A stretch of DNA of 48,308 nucleotides from WVWN01 sp964563535 (GTDB lineage Bacteria; RBG-13-66-14; B26-G2; WVWN01): assembly GCA_964563535.1 (NCBI GenBank), contig CAZLXP010000004.1, positions 1-48,308 of the forward strand, in the 5' to 3' direction. A program made the position numbers and the translations under genes. Each line of letters starts with the position of its first letter. Positions within the stretch are counted from its first letter, which is position 1. Below are positions 1 to 6,872 of this stretch, piece after piece. The notes beneath the pieces were generated by a model. The model ran no database searches and was not told the origin of the DNA. It worked only from the letters and a program-made list of their open reading frames with translations.

Positions 1-205
1 GGATGTTGACGTTGACGCTGGGGCGTTCGCTGTCGCCCCGGAAGACGCGGATATGAAGCGTCTTGCCGGGACCTTTAACCGTCGGGCCCGCGGCCGGCTC
101 CCCGGCGCCCTCTCCTACGGCCTCCAGGAGCCGCGCCGCCTCGTCGGCTTTGATCTTGCCCTCCTCGAGCATCTTCAATATTTTTAACCGCTCCGGGGTC
201 GTCAT
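1..205 (-). CDS. SHOCT-like N-terminal module protein, partial (3' end outside window)
   Basis: Only the first 68 codons are visible; the gene runs off the left edge. It starts MTTPERLKILKMLEEGKI and continues KADEAARLLEAV, the short helix-turn-helix pattern (LxxLEEGKIxAxEAxxLLEA) that opens the next gene and ends the DUF2089 regulator. A beta-rich stretch (KTLHIRVFRGDSERPSVNV) follows. Its ATG overlaps the TGA of the upstream gene in an ATGA junction, so the two are very likely translationally coupled. Such proteins are usually linked to DUF4097/DUF2089 clusters with a proposed envelope-sensing role. The function of this one is unknown, and the missing C-terminus prevents a family call. Confidence 0.75.
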   Translation of the reverse strand, partial: MTTPERLKILKMLEEGKIKADEAARLLEAVGEGAGEPAAGPTVKGPGKTLHIRVFRGDSERPSVNVNI

Positions 206-1140
206 CGTTTATCCTCCTTGACCGTAATGACGACGTTGCTGTGGGCGGCGTTGACCTTTACGTTGGCCTTGGCCTCGCCGTCCGCGAATACCATCGTCGT
301 CCCCTTTTTATCGAAGGGTATGTCGGTCGCTAAGCTGCCGGCCAACGACTCGATGCGAATAACGCAATCCGTCGGCCTGCGGCCGAACGTGCCGACGAAT
401 TTCCCGTTGCCGAAGTTCAGCGCGTACTCGGCGTTCTCGGCGAGGCGGGAGGCGTTGAGCTCCACCTTGCCGTTGCCGGCGTTGAAGCGGAACTTCTCCA
501 GGCCGGCGGCTTCGTCTACGTATAACCGCAAGTTCCCGCCGTTCACCGTCAGCTCGCGGGGGCCGCGGCTTAGCACCTTGCCGTTGCCGAGGTTCACGTC
601 GACGTCGGCGGCGTCGGTCTCAACCTGGCCGTTGCCGCCGGTGGCGCGGACGGTCGCGACGCCCTCGGTTTTAAGCGACCCCGTGCCGTACGACGCGACG
701 AACCCGACTCCGGCGGCCAAGGTGACGTCGAAATCGACCGACACCTTCGCCCCCCGGAATACGTCGAGAATACTCTTCGTCATATCGGCCTTGACGTGGG
801 CCTTACCTTTTCTCTCGTCGAACGTCAGCTCGACTTTTTCGAACAGCTTAGCCGCGGCCGCGGCGTCCCGGGCGCGGGCCTTGACGGTCGCGACAACCAA
901 CGTCTGGTCCCCCGCCCGGGCGACGACGTCGCCGACGAAATTGCTGAGCTTCAACTCGCTGATGGCGCCGTCGGGGGCCCATTGGGTAATGTCGGTAAAT
1001 AAGTCGGTCGTAACCTTGGCCGCGGGTTCTTCCGCCTCTACGCCGGTTTCCAAAGCCTCGAGTAATTCCTCGGCCCGCGCCGCGGATATCTCGCCCCGCT
1101 CGAGCTTTTTCAATATCTCCATTCTCTCGTCTTCCGCCAT
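202..1140 (-). CDS. DUF4097-like beta-helical protein with SHOCT-like N-terminus
   Basis: 312 residues. Residues 1-35 (DERMEILKKLERGEISAARA onward) form a SHOCT-like two-helix module. The remainder is a repetitive beta structure with recurrent NGxG-type turns (TGGNGQVET, NLGNGKV, NAGNGKVEL, NFGNGKFVG), as in DUF4097/DUF4098 adhesin-like beta-solenoids. No signal peptide or membrane segment is seen, so a cytoplasmic or membrane-peripheral location is likely. The gene lies 22 bp downstream of the DUF2089 regulator and overlaps the next gene by 4 bp, so the three form an operon. DUF2089 and DUF4097 genes commonly sit together; the cluster is thought to respond to the envelope, but the exact role is not known. 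Confidence 0.8.
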   Translation of the reverse strand: MAEDERMEILKKLERGEISAARAEELLEALETGVEAEEPAAKVTTDLFTDITQWAPDGAISELKLSNFVGDVVARAGDQTLVVATVKARARDAAAAAKLFEKVELTFDERKGKAHVKADMTKSILDVFRGAKVSVDFDVTLAAGVGFVASYGTGSLKTEGVATVRATGGNGQVETDAADVDVNLGNGKVLSRGPRELTVNGGNLRLYVDEAAGLEKFRFNAGNGKVELNASRLAENAEYALNFGNGKFVGTFGRRPTDCVIRIESLAGSLATDIPFDKKGTTMVFADGEAKANVKVNAAHSNVVITVKEDKR

Positions 1141-1162
1141 AACACTCTCCTATCGGTTAAAA

Positions 1163-1543
1163 TTATATTTGTTTGAGGGCGTCGGCGGCCTCAGCCGCGG
1201 TCATCTCGCCTCTTTCCACCGCGGCCAGCACGTCGGCGCGTCGCCCGCGCGCCTCCTCCGCCGCGGCGGCGTCTTCGGCAACTTTGAAACCCAACGCGCG
1301 AATGACGTCGTCGAGGCGCGCCCGCACCGTCGGGTACGAGACGCCCAGCTCGCGCTCGAGCTCTTTGATGTTGCCGCGGTTGCGCACGAACGCCAATACG
1401 AACTCGGCCTGCGCCGCGTCCAGCGCGGCCAGCCTGTTGGGAACGAAGCGCCCCTCGACCGCGGCCTCGCAATCGCGACATGCGAACGCCGTAACGTCTA
1501 TGGCGCCGCCGCAAAACGGGCATATTCCGGGTAATGTCGGCAA
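1163..1543 (-). CDS. DUF2089 family zinc-ribbon/HTH regulator
   Basis: 126 residues when started at TTG (1543). That start is chosen because AGGAGGT lies 7 nt upstream; the in-frame ATG further up (1591) has no ribosome site. Residues ~7-27 hold CPFCGG and CRDCE, a two-CxxC zinc ribbon. Residues ~37-85 form a helix-turn-helix (AEFVLAFVRNRGNIKELERE, then LGVSYPTVRARLDDVI), the DUF2089 signature. The C-terminus (DVLAAVERGEMTAAEAADAL) is the same SHOCT-like module that opens the two downstream proteins. It is probably a DNA-binding regulator of its own operon. Direct repeats upstream (1590-1611) are a plausible operator. Confidence 0.85.
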   Translation of the reverse strand: MPTLPGICPFCGGAIDVTAFACRDCEAAVEGRFVPNRLAALDAAQAEFVLAFVRNRGNIKELERELGVSYPTVRARLDDVIRALGFKVAEDAAAAEEARGRRADVLAAVERGEMTAAEAADALKQI

Positions 1544-1589
1544 ACTGGTCACCTCCTGTTTCAACGTAAATATTAACATAAAACATCGC

Positions 1590-1611
1590 AATAATCAATA
1601 TAATAATCAAT
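1590..1611 (-). promoter_or_regulatory. 10-bp direct repeat, possible operator of the DUF2089 operon
   Basis: On the minus strand ATTGATTATT occurs twice, at 1602-1611 and 1590-1599, with a 12-bp period, in the AT-rich leader about 47 bp upstream of the TTG start of the DUF2089 gene. The spacing is near one helical turn, as expected for tandem protein binding. There is no direct evidence of binding, and simple AT-rich sequence could produce it by chance. Confidence 0.35.
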
Positions 1612-1682
1612 AAATTTTATCCCATAAGCGATATAATTAATACTATATTTAAGAATACGTATTTATATCAGAAATAGTTGCG

Positions 1683-1707
1683 AAAAAAAGCCGGCACGAC
1701 GGCCGGC
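1683..1707 (-). terminator. Intrinsic terminator of the VAPAS-tag paralogue operon
   Basis: Perfect 6-bp GCCGGC/GCCGGC stem with a 6-nt loop, followed on the minus strand by seven T residues. It lies 20 bp beyond the stop codon at 1727. Confidence 0.85.
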
Positions 1708-1726
1708 GGATTTATAATAAAAAATG

Positions 1727-2590
1727 CTACCTAAACAACGCCTTTATTTTCCCTATTGACGCCGGCGCGACGGCGACGCGGTTCCCAAGGTCGATCTGGA
1801 AACAGTCAAAACCCTCGTACCACCCCCAACCGACGCACCAATATGTTATGCCGTAGTACGACGGGTAACCCGGGCCACAAACCCCGGCGAAAGTAGCGCC
1901 GGAAAGTCCCATCCAGAAAGACCCTACTAAGGACCCGTCGTCGGTATAAATGTGGTGGTACAACCCGCTGCCGCCGCCGTACGATATGAGATAAGCGCCG
2001 TATCGGCCGTTGTAGTAATCCGTCGCGGCCAAAAGGTCGCATACGTCCTCTGGTTTAAAAGAACTAACGATGCTCCCGGACGTCGTGAAACGGAAGATAT
2101 AATTCGGATAGGTCTGGCCCACGTAAAAATATCGCCCACCAGGAATATATGCGTACGCCGTACCCAAAGGAGACGTCGGGAAACTCCCCGCGATAGAACC
2201 GGTTTTAATATTAAAATCCAGTCCGAAAGGGGGGAAATATTTACCCACGCCGATTATTCCAAAATACCCGTCGCCTAATATGCTGTGGTCCGCGTCGTCG
2301 AGCCAATTAAGGCGACAATTAATCCCTTCCAGCGAGCAATTCAAAGGGATAGAACCCAATACCGAACCATTTGGGGTATACGTAAATAATTTATATTCTT
2401 GTTCCTCGGGGGGACCATATTGTAAAACGCCATATACAAAATCCGTATCTCGATAAACGGCAACCGCGGTCGGCGCGTGACTACCGCTCATAGTAAAAGA
2501 ACTAATTACCGAGCCTACGTCCCCGAAAGCGAAAGGCGTCGCCACAAACGCAACCCCTGCGGCAACGGTAACTAAAATTATCCCCTTCAT
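1727..2590 (-). CDS. Secreted repeat protein with C-terminal VAPAS tag (paralogue 1)
   Basis: 287 residues. A signal peptide is visible (MKGIILVTVAAGVAFVATPF then AFG), and the mature protein opens DVGSVISSF, as do its two upstream paralogues. The body has repeated turns of the form G-S-[LIV]-x-x-S-[FI] (NGSVLGSI, TGSIAGSF, SGSIVSSF, DGSLVGSF), suggesting blades of a beta-propeller. It ends AVAPASIGKIKALFR, the C-terminal tag shared with four other proteins in the window. No catalytic motif is recognised. It is the last gene of a three-gene operon and is followed by a strong terminator. Its AGGAGTGG ribosome site lies ahead of the ATG. A secreted or surface-displayed role is inferred; the function is unknown. 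Confidence 0.8.
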   Translation of the reverse strand: MKGIILVTVAAGVAFVATPFAFGDVGSVISSFTMSGSHAPTAVAVYRDTDFVYGVLQYGPPEEQEYKLFTYTPNGSVLGSIPLNCSLEGINCRLNWLDDADHSILGDGYFGIIGVGKYFPPFGLDFNIKTGSIAGSFPTSPLGTAYAYIPGGRYFYVGQTYPNYIFRFTTSGSIVSSFKPEDVCDLLAATDYYNGRYGAYLISYGGGSGLYHHIYTDDGSLVGSFWMGLSGATFAGVCGPGYPSYYGITYWCVGWGWYEGFDCFQIDLGNRVAVAPASIGKIKALFR

Positions 2591-2625
2591 CTTTTTACCA
2601 CTCCTTAATTTAATATTATACCTAA

Positions 2626-3393
2626 TTAACGATTGAGCGCCTTTATTTTCCCCACCGACGCCGGCGCGACGGCGACGTTCGTGTTGCCGAGGTCGATCTG
2701 ATAGGCAAAAAATTCCGCACCCATGCGCAGGTTACACCAATATGTCGTCCCGCGGCTGGAGGGGGCGCCCGGGCCGCAGGCGCAACCGTACGTGACCGCG
2801 GGTAAGAGGAAACTCGCAACCAGGGAGCCGGCGCCGGTATATACCGTCGCCGAGAACGAGAGCTTCGAGCCCACGACGACGTAGACGCCGGCCTGGTCCC
2901 TAAAACGGTCCGTCGCCGCGATAGGGCCCGCGGAAGAACTGACGGGGAAACTGCTCACGAAGCTCCCGGCCGTGGTGTAGCGATTTACGTACGTACCGCT
3001 ATGGATGAAATAATAGGCGCGGCCGGGGAAGTACGCGTACCCGGTAGTACTTGCCGGCGCGGCGTACGACCTTAGCAACGAGCCGTCCGATATCCGGTAA
3101 TCGAATATCCGGTTGCCGCCGCCCAGGACCGTCATGCGGCCCGTTCCCGCGACGCAGTGGTCCGCGTCGTCCGCGGCCGTCAACCCGGCCAGCGCTACCG
3201 TTCCGACCAAAGAACCGCCGGCGGTATACCGCTGCAGCGTGTTGGCACCGACGACGCAATAGACGTAACCGGCGTCGCGGTAAGCGTTGCGCGCGTTCGG
3301 CCACGGGAAGGAACTGATGACGTCGCCGACGGCGCCGAACGCCGACGCCCCGGCGGATGTCGCCGCTATAATAATAAACAACTTCCTCGTCAT
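2626..3393 (-). CDS. Secreted repeat protein with C-terminal VAPAS tag (paralogue 2)
   Basis: 255 residues, the middle of three tandem paralogues. It has a signal peptide (MTRKLFIIIAATSAGASAFG) and then AVGDVISSF, matching the mature start of its neighbours. Blade-like repeats are GGSLVGTV, DGSLLRSY, AGSFVSSF and AGSLVASF. The C-terminus reads AVAPASVGKIKALNR. It ends 35 bp before paralogue 1 and begins 47 bp after paralogue 3, with no terminator between them, so co-transcription from the promoter at 4304-4332 is likely. The paralogues have diverged strongly in sequence but keep the N-terminal strand, the aromatic-rich last blade (GTTYWCN) and the tag. Confidence 0.8.
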   Translation of the reverse strand: MTRKLFIIIAATSAGASAFGAVGDVISSFPWPNARNAYRDAGYVYCVVGANTLQRYTAGGSLVGTVALAGLTAADDADHCVAGTGRMTVLGGGNRIFDYRISDGSLLRSYAAPASTTGYAYFPGRAYYFIHSGTYVNRYTTAGSFVSSFPVSSSAGPIAATDRFRDQAGVYVVVGSKLSFSATVYTGAGSLVASFLLPAVTYGCACGPGAPSSRGTTYWCNLRMGAEFFAYQIDLGNTNVAVAPASVGKIKALNR

Positions 3394-3440
3394 CGCCTTA
3401 ACCCCTTTAATTCCGGGTGCGCGGCGTCAACGCCGGCGCG

Positions 3441-4250
3441 CTAACGGTAAATAGCCTTGACCTTCCCCATGGAAGCCGGCGCTACCGCCGGCGCGGTGCC
3501 CTCGACGTCGACCTGATACGCCCACCGGGCGGCGCCGATTTGTTGGACGCACCAGTACGCCCTTTGGAAACTCTTCGGCTCGGGCCGGGCGACGATCGAG
3601 CCGTACGTCCCGGCGCCCGGCACGACGAACGAATCCACCAACGAGCCGCCGCCGGTGTAAACGTAGGAATAACCGCCCGGGCCGGACCGACCTATGACGA
3701 CGTATTCGCCGTCCTTGCCGTCGTATACCGGCGTCGCGGCCAGGCCCCCTATATTTCCGCCGACGTAAAATTTATTCACCAACACGTCGTTCAACGTATA
3801 ACGGAATACCATCTGGTCGCGGGCGATGAAATATCTCGAAGCGCCGGGTATATACGCGTACGCCGTCGTGTCGGAGGGAAGCGGCTTGGCCTTGACGTAC
3901 TCGCCGTTGATTTTATAAGTCAACAGCATCTTCCTGTCGAAATCGAAGACGTCGACGTAGCCGGTGCCCAGCGGGCTGTAGTCGGCGTCGCGCGGGGCCT
4001 TAGCTTGCAACAGCGCCACCGACTTTACCAATGAACCGCTCGGCGTATAGGCCGCCAGATAGTCGGGGCCGGTGGAATACAATATGCCGTAAACGTACGT
4101 CCAGTCGCGATAAATCCCCGTCGCCGTCGGCGACGCCGAGGCCGTCATCTGAAACGAACTAATGACGGACCCCACGTCGGCCCGCGTCGAACACGCGGCC
4201 GCCAACGTCGCCGCGGCGCCGTATATAATCAACCTACGTCGTGCCGTCAT
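3441..4250 (-). CDS. Secreted repeat protein with C-terminal VAPAS tag (paralogue 3)
   Basis: 269 residues. The start at ATG 4250 is preferred over an in-frame upstream start at 4271 because AAGGAG lies 6 nt before it. The N-terminus MTARRRLIIYGAAATLAAAC is a signal peptide; the Cys at the end could be a weak lipobox (AAAC), but the -3 residue is Ala. The mature protein starts DVGSVISSF. Repeats such as GSLVKSV and GSLVDSF suggest propeller blades. The C-terminus is AVAPASMGKVKAIYR. It is the first gene of the operon, driven by a near-consensus promoter 54 bp upstream. Function unknown. Confidence 0.8.
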   Translation of the reverse strand: MTARRRLIIYGAAATLAAACSTRADVGSVISSFQMTASASPTATGIYRDWTYVYGILYSTGPDYLAAYTPSGSLVKSVALLQAKAPRDADYSPLGTGYVDVFDFDRKMLLTYKINGEYVKAKPLPSDTTAYAYIPGASRYFIARDQMVFRYTLNDVLVNKFYVGGNIGGLAATPVYDGKDGEYVVIGRSGPGGYSYVYTGGGSLVDSFVVPGAGTYGSIVARPEPKSFQRAYWCVQQIGAARWAYQVDVEGTAPAVAPASMGKVKAIYR

Positions 4251-4303
4251 GGCAAGCTCCTTACGGTCCACGGACGTTAACGCTCTCCGATTTGTATATT
4301 CAA

Positions 4304-4332
4304 ATTATAACGTCTTCGAAACCCGCCGTCAA
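4304..4332 (-). promoter_or_regulatory. Promoter of the VAPAS-tag paralogue operon
   Basis: On the minus strand TTGACG (4332-4327), a 17-bp spacer and TATAAT (4309-4304). This gives a leader of about 45 nt before the ATG at 4250. It is one of the best sigma70-like matches in the window. Confidence 0.75.
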
Positions 4333-4343
4333 GGCGTATAACT

Positions 4344-4367
4344 AAAAAAGCCGCCCTCGAGGGCGGC
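4344..4367 (-). terminator. Intrinsic terminator downstream of the 4403 gene
   Basis: Palindrome GCCGCCCTCGAGGGCGGC followed on the minus strand by six T residues. It separates the 4403-4990 gene from the paralogue operon. Confidence 0.85.
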
Positions 4368-4378
4368 GGCCTACGGCC

Positions 4379-4406
4379 GTAGGGGCGCAAGGCCTTACGC
4401 CCCTAC
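4379..4406. repeat. Dispersed GTAGGGGCG palindrome (class I copy)
   Basis: GTAGGGGCG and its complement CGCCCCTAC flank a 10-nt AAGGCCTT-centred loop. It belongs to the same family as the copies at 30478, 31247, 31426, 31605, 31717, 31812 and 32735. The right edge supplies the TAG stop codon (4405-4403) of the minus-strand gene that ends here. Confidence 0.75.
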
Positions 4407-4990
4407 TGGAATAACGCCTTCACGCGGCCCAGGGACGCGGGCGCGACGGCCGTTAGCGTCACGTCAGCTATCTGCACGGTGTCGACGTGGAATTCGGCGT
4501 GGCCCTCTATGGTATTACCCCACGCGGAAACGCGAAAACGCGCGAACACGGGTACCGCCTGGGCAACTACCGCGGACCCTTCTATGCAGCGCCATTCCCG
4601 CGGGTAAAAGGGGCCCCGCCATTCGTGGTACGCGAGGGGCTCCTCCGTGCCCGCGTATAAGATCCAGAATTCCCACCGCGGGTTGATACTCATCACGCAG
4701 TCAGCTAATGCGCGGAAACTGTAATACAGCCTTCGGCCTATCGGGAATGGTACTTGGTTCGAATTGAGCGTGGCGGTGCTCCCGGTGGTCCCGACGACGC
4801 GCGCCACTCCGTAGGCGTAATTACCCCACGGGCCATTGGTCCGGAGGCTCCACGACGATAACGTACCGCCCTGCCAGGTCCATCCTTGCGGCGGAAAAGG
4901 ACCGTCGAACCGCTCGTCGAGGTAGAAGGCCCCGTAGGCGGCCGCTCCTGCGAGGACCGCACCGGCTAGGTATACGCTTATTTTTTTCAT
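4403..4990 (-). CDS. Secreted jelly-roll (cleaved-adhesin/anchor J-like) protein with VAPAS tag
   Basis: 195 residues. Signal peptide MKKISVYLAGAVLAGAAAYG, then LDERFDGPFPPQGWTWQGG, the opening typical of cleaved-adhesin or choice-of-anchor J jelly-roll domains (ExFDG-PPxGW). The fold is a ~150-residue concanavalin-like beta-sandwich, unrelated to the propeller paralogues next door. The C-terminus is still AVAPASLGRVKALFQ. The last residue is Gln, not the usual Arg, and the final CAG/TAG lies at the edge of a repeat element. The RBS TAGGAGGG precedes the ATG. It forms its own transcription unit with its own promoter and terminator. Function unknown; secretion is inferred. Confidence 0.8.
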   Translation of the reverse strand: MKKISVYLAGAVLAGAAAYGAFYLDERFDGPFPPQGWTWQGGTLSSWSLRTNGPWGNYAYGVARVVGTTGSTATLNSNQVPFPIGRRLYYSFRALADCVMSINPRWEFWILYAGTEEPLAYHEWRGPFYPREWRCIEGSAVVAQAVPVFARFRVSAWGNTIEGHAEFHVDTVQIADVTLTAVAPASLGRVKALFQ

Positions 4991-5017
4991 CGTACCCTCC
5001 TAATATTATTTAAATTT

Positions 5018-5046
5018 AATCTATAGCATAATCCCCCCCGTGTCAA
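5018..5046 (-). promoter_or_regulatory. Probable promoter of the 4403-4990 gene
   Basis: Exact TTGACA (5046-5041) on the minus strand. The -10 is either TAGATT at 17-bp spacing (5023-5018) or TATAGA at 15 bp. The leader is short and carries GGAGGG before the ATG. Confidence 0.5.
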
Positions 5047-5084
5047 GTATTTTTTATTTCTTAGGTTTCGGTAGGAATTTCTTT

Positions 5085-5109
5085 AAAAAAAGCCGCCCTC
5101 GCGGGCGGC
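5085..5109 (-). terminator. Intrinsic terminator of the SPFH operon
   Basis: GCCGCCC-TCGC-GGGCGGC hairpin followed on the minus strand by seven T residues, 22 bp past the SPFH stop codon. Confidence 0.85.
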
Positions 5110-5131
5110 CTTATACGCGCATCAACCTGCG

Positions 5132-6241
5132 CTATTTTTTCAGCTTCTCGCCGCAATCCGGGCAGAACTTGTCGGCCTTATCTATGGCCTCGCCGCACTT
5201 GGGGCAGCGGCCCGCGACCGGCAAGACCTCGCCGCACGAGGCGCAGAACTTGGCCTTGGCCGCGTTGTCGGCCTGGCACTTCGGGCATATGATGAGCGTT
5301 TCGTCCGGCAGGCCGACCTTGTTGCCGCAGCCCGGGCAGAAGTTGGACCCGGTCGGCATCGGTTTGCCGCACTTGGGGCAGGGCCGCTCGGTGGTGGTGC
5401 GCATGGCGCCCCCCATCATCTGCGCCATGGAAAGCCCCATGCCCAGGCCGACGCCCATGCCCATGCCCTCTCCTGCCCCGCCTCCCGTCTGCCCCGCGGC
5501 TTTTTCGACGGCCTTCGCGGCCTTGAAGCGGTAATACTGCTCCAGGTTGCCCACCGCGGCCATGCCGGTGCGCTCGTCGATGACCGCCTGGACCTCGGGG
5601 GGCGGCGTGATGGCGTTGACGTAGAAGTCCGTGATCTCCAGGCCGTACTTGCCGAAGTCGTCGCGGACGCGGCTCTTCATGGCCGCGCCGAGCTCGTCGT
5701 ACTTCGCCGCCAGGTCGAGCACCGTCGTCAGGACTTCGCCCAGCACGTCCTGCATCCGCGAGACGATCATCGAGCGCAGGAACGATTCGATGTCGCCGGT
5801 GGCGAAGCGGCCCTCGGTCCCCACGACCTTGTTGACGAAGAGCATGGGGTCCGTCACGCGGATGGAGAAGATGCCGAAGGAGCGGAGGCGCACCATCGCG
5901 AGGTCCTTGTCGCGGAAGATGATGGGCTCCGCCGTGCCCCACTTCAAATCGCGGATGGGCCGCTTGTTGACGAAATAGACTTCCGTCTTGAAGGGGCTGC
6001 CGGCGGTTATGTGCTTGCCGACGAAGTCGACGAGGAGCGGTACGTTGCCGGTGGTGAGGGTGTGGCGGCCGGCGTCGAAGGCGTCGTAGCCCTTGCCGTC
6101 GCGGAAGAAGACGGCCCACTGGTTCTCGCGCACGACCAACTGGCTGCCGAGCTTGACCTCGCCCGAGCCGACCGCGGGCCACCGCTGCACGATGGCGTCC
6201 GGGCCCATGTCCACCGCTTCGATAACGTCGAATATGGCCAC
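5132..6241 (-). CDS. SPFH-domain protein with C-terminal zinc ribbons (virion core protein-like, YdjI type)
   Basis: 369 residues from a GTG start that directly abuts the TAA of the upstream gene (TAAGTG). Residues ~15-230 form an SPFH/band 7 domain (LVVRENQWAVFFRDGK, MVRLRSFGIFSIRVTDPMLF, YGLEITDFYVNAITPP). A Gly/Met-rich linker (GEGMGMGVGLGMGLSMAQMM) follows. The C-terminus carries three successive double-CxxC zinc ribbons (CPKCGKPM...FCPGCG, CPKCQADN...FCASCG, CPKCGEAI...FCPDCG). This is the family annotated as virion core protein-like SPFH proteins, such as Bacillus YdjI. These are thought to form membrane-associated scaffolds in envelope stress. It is co-transcribed with the 170-residue protein upstream. 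Confidence 0.9.
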   Translation of the reverse strand: MAIFDVIEAVDMGPDAIVQRWPAVGSGEVKLGSQLVVRENQWAVFFRDGKGYDAFDAGRHTLTTGNVPLLVDFVGKHITAGSPFKTEVYFVNKRPIRDLKWGTAEPIIFRDKDLAMVRLRSFGIFSIRVTDPMLFVNKVVGTEGRFATGDIESFLRSMIVSRMQDVLGEVLTTVLDLAAKYDELGAAMKSRVRDDFGKYGLEITDFYVNAITPPPEVQAVIDERTGMAAVGNLEQYYRFKAAKAVEKAAGQTGGGAGEGMGMGVGLGMGLSMAQMMGGAMRTTTERPCPKCGKPMPTGSNFCPGCGNKVGLPDETLIICPKCQADNAAKAKFCASCGEVLPVAGRCPKCGEAIDKADKFCPDCGEKLKK

Positions 6242-6754
6242 TTAGCTCACCCCCAGGATGGCTTCTTTGCGTTGGTCCAGCTTGTCCTCGAACGCGCGGA
6301 GCGCCGCCTTCAGCTCGTCGAGGGGTTTGGCGAAGTCGTCGCCCGCGGCCGCTACGGCCTCGGCCTTCGCCAGGATGTCGTCGACCGACTTCGCCAACGC
6401 CTCGTCGTATTCGTAAAGGCGGTCGAGCGCCTCCTCGTCCACCCGCGCGGCGTCGAAGAAGCCGGAGTAACCGTACGAGGCGAAGCCCAAGCGGTCGACG
6501 ACGTTCTCGTAGATGAGGTCGACGCGGTCGACGTCGTCCAGGGCGTCCAACTTCGCCTCCCCGACGAGCCTGTCGCGCACGTCGCGGAGCACGTCGCGGC
6601 CGGCCCGCAAGCGGCCGGCGACGTGTTCGCGCCAAAGCTTGTCAGCCTCGCGTCTGGTTTCCTTCTCCGCATAGCCGCGATACCCGGGGATATATTTCAT
6701 CATCCACTCGATTATGCCCCGGCGTTTCCCGGCCACTTCGTCCCGATAGTCCAT
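6242..6754 (-). CDS. Helical SPFH-partner protein of unknown function
   Basis: 170 residues, almost entirely alpha-helical and charged (RETRREADKLWREHVAGRL, ADGRDVLRDVRDRLV-like runs). It has no signal peptide or membrane segment. The N-terminus WMMKYIPGYRGYAEKETRRE resembles short helical proteins often encoded beside SPFH/zinc-ribbon proteins. It ends exactly where the SPFH GTG begins, so the two are almost certainly co-translated. It probably works with the SPFH scaffold, but no biochemical function can be assigned. Confidence 0.75.
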   Translation of the reverse strand: MDYRDEVAGKRRGIIEWMMKYIPGYRGYAEKETRREADKLWREHVAGRLRAGRDVLRDVRDRLVGEAKLDALDDVDRVDLIYENVVDRLGFASYGYSGFFDAARVDEEALDRLYEYDEALAKSVDDILAKAEAVAAAGDDFAKPLDELKAALRAFEDKLDQRKEAILGVS

Positions 6755-6872
6755 ATCATGCGCTCCCGCGTTGAAGTAATGCGTAGTCCGTGGGACATCC
6801 CGTTTCGGGTTTAACAGTCATCGTCCGGCGCTAAATAATCTTACTTCCATTAAACAGCGCGTTTGACCGGAT

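Noticed and set aside
218..1534. Long plus-strand open frame of 438 codons across the DUF4097/DUF2089 genes
   Set aside because: Low-complexity Ser/Thr/Ala translation, no ribosome site, and the minus-strand genes in the same place have clear domains; it is a shadow of GC-rich coding sequence.
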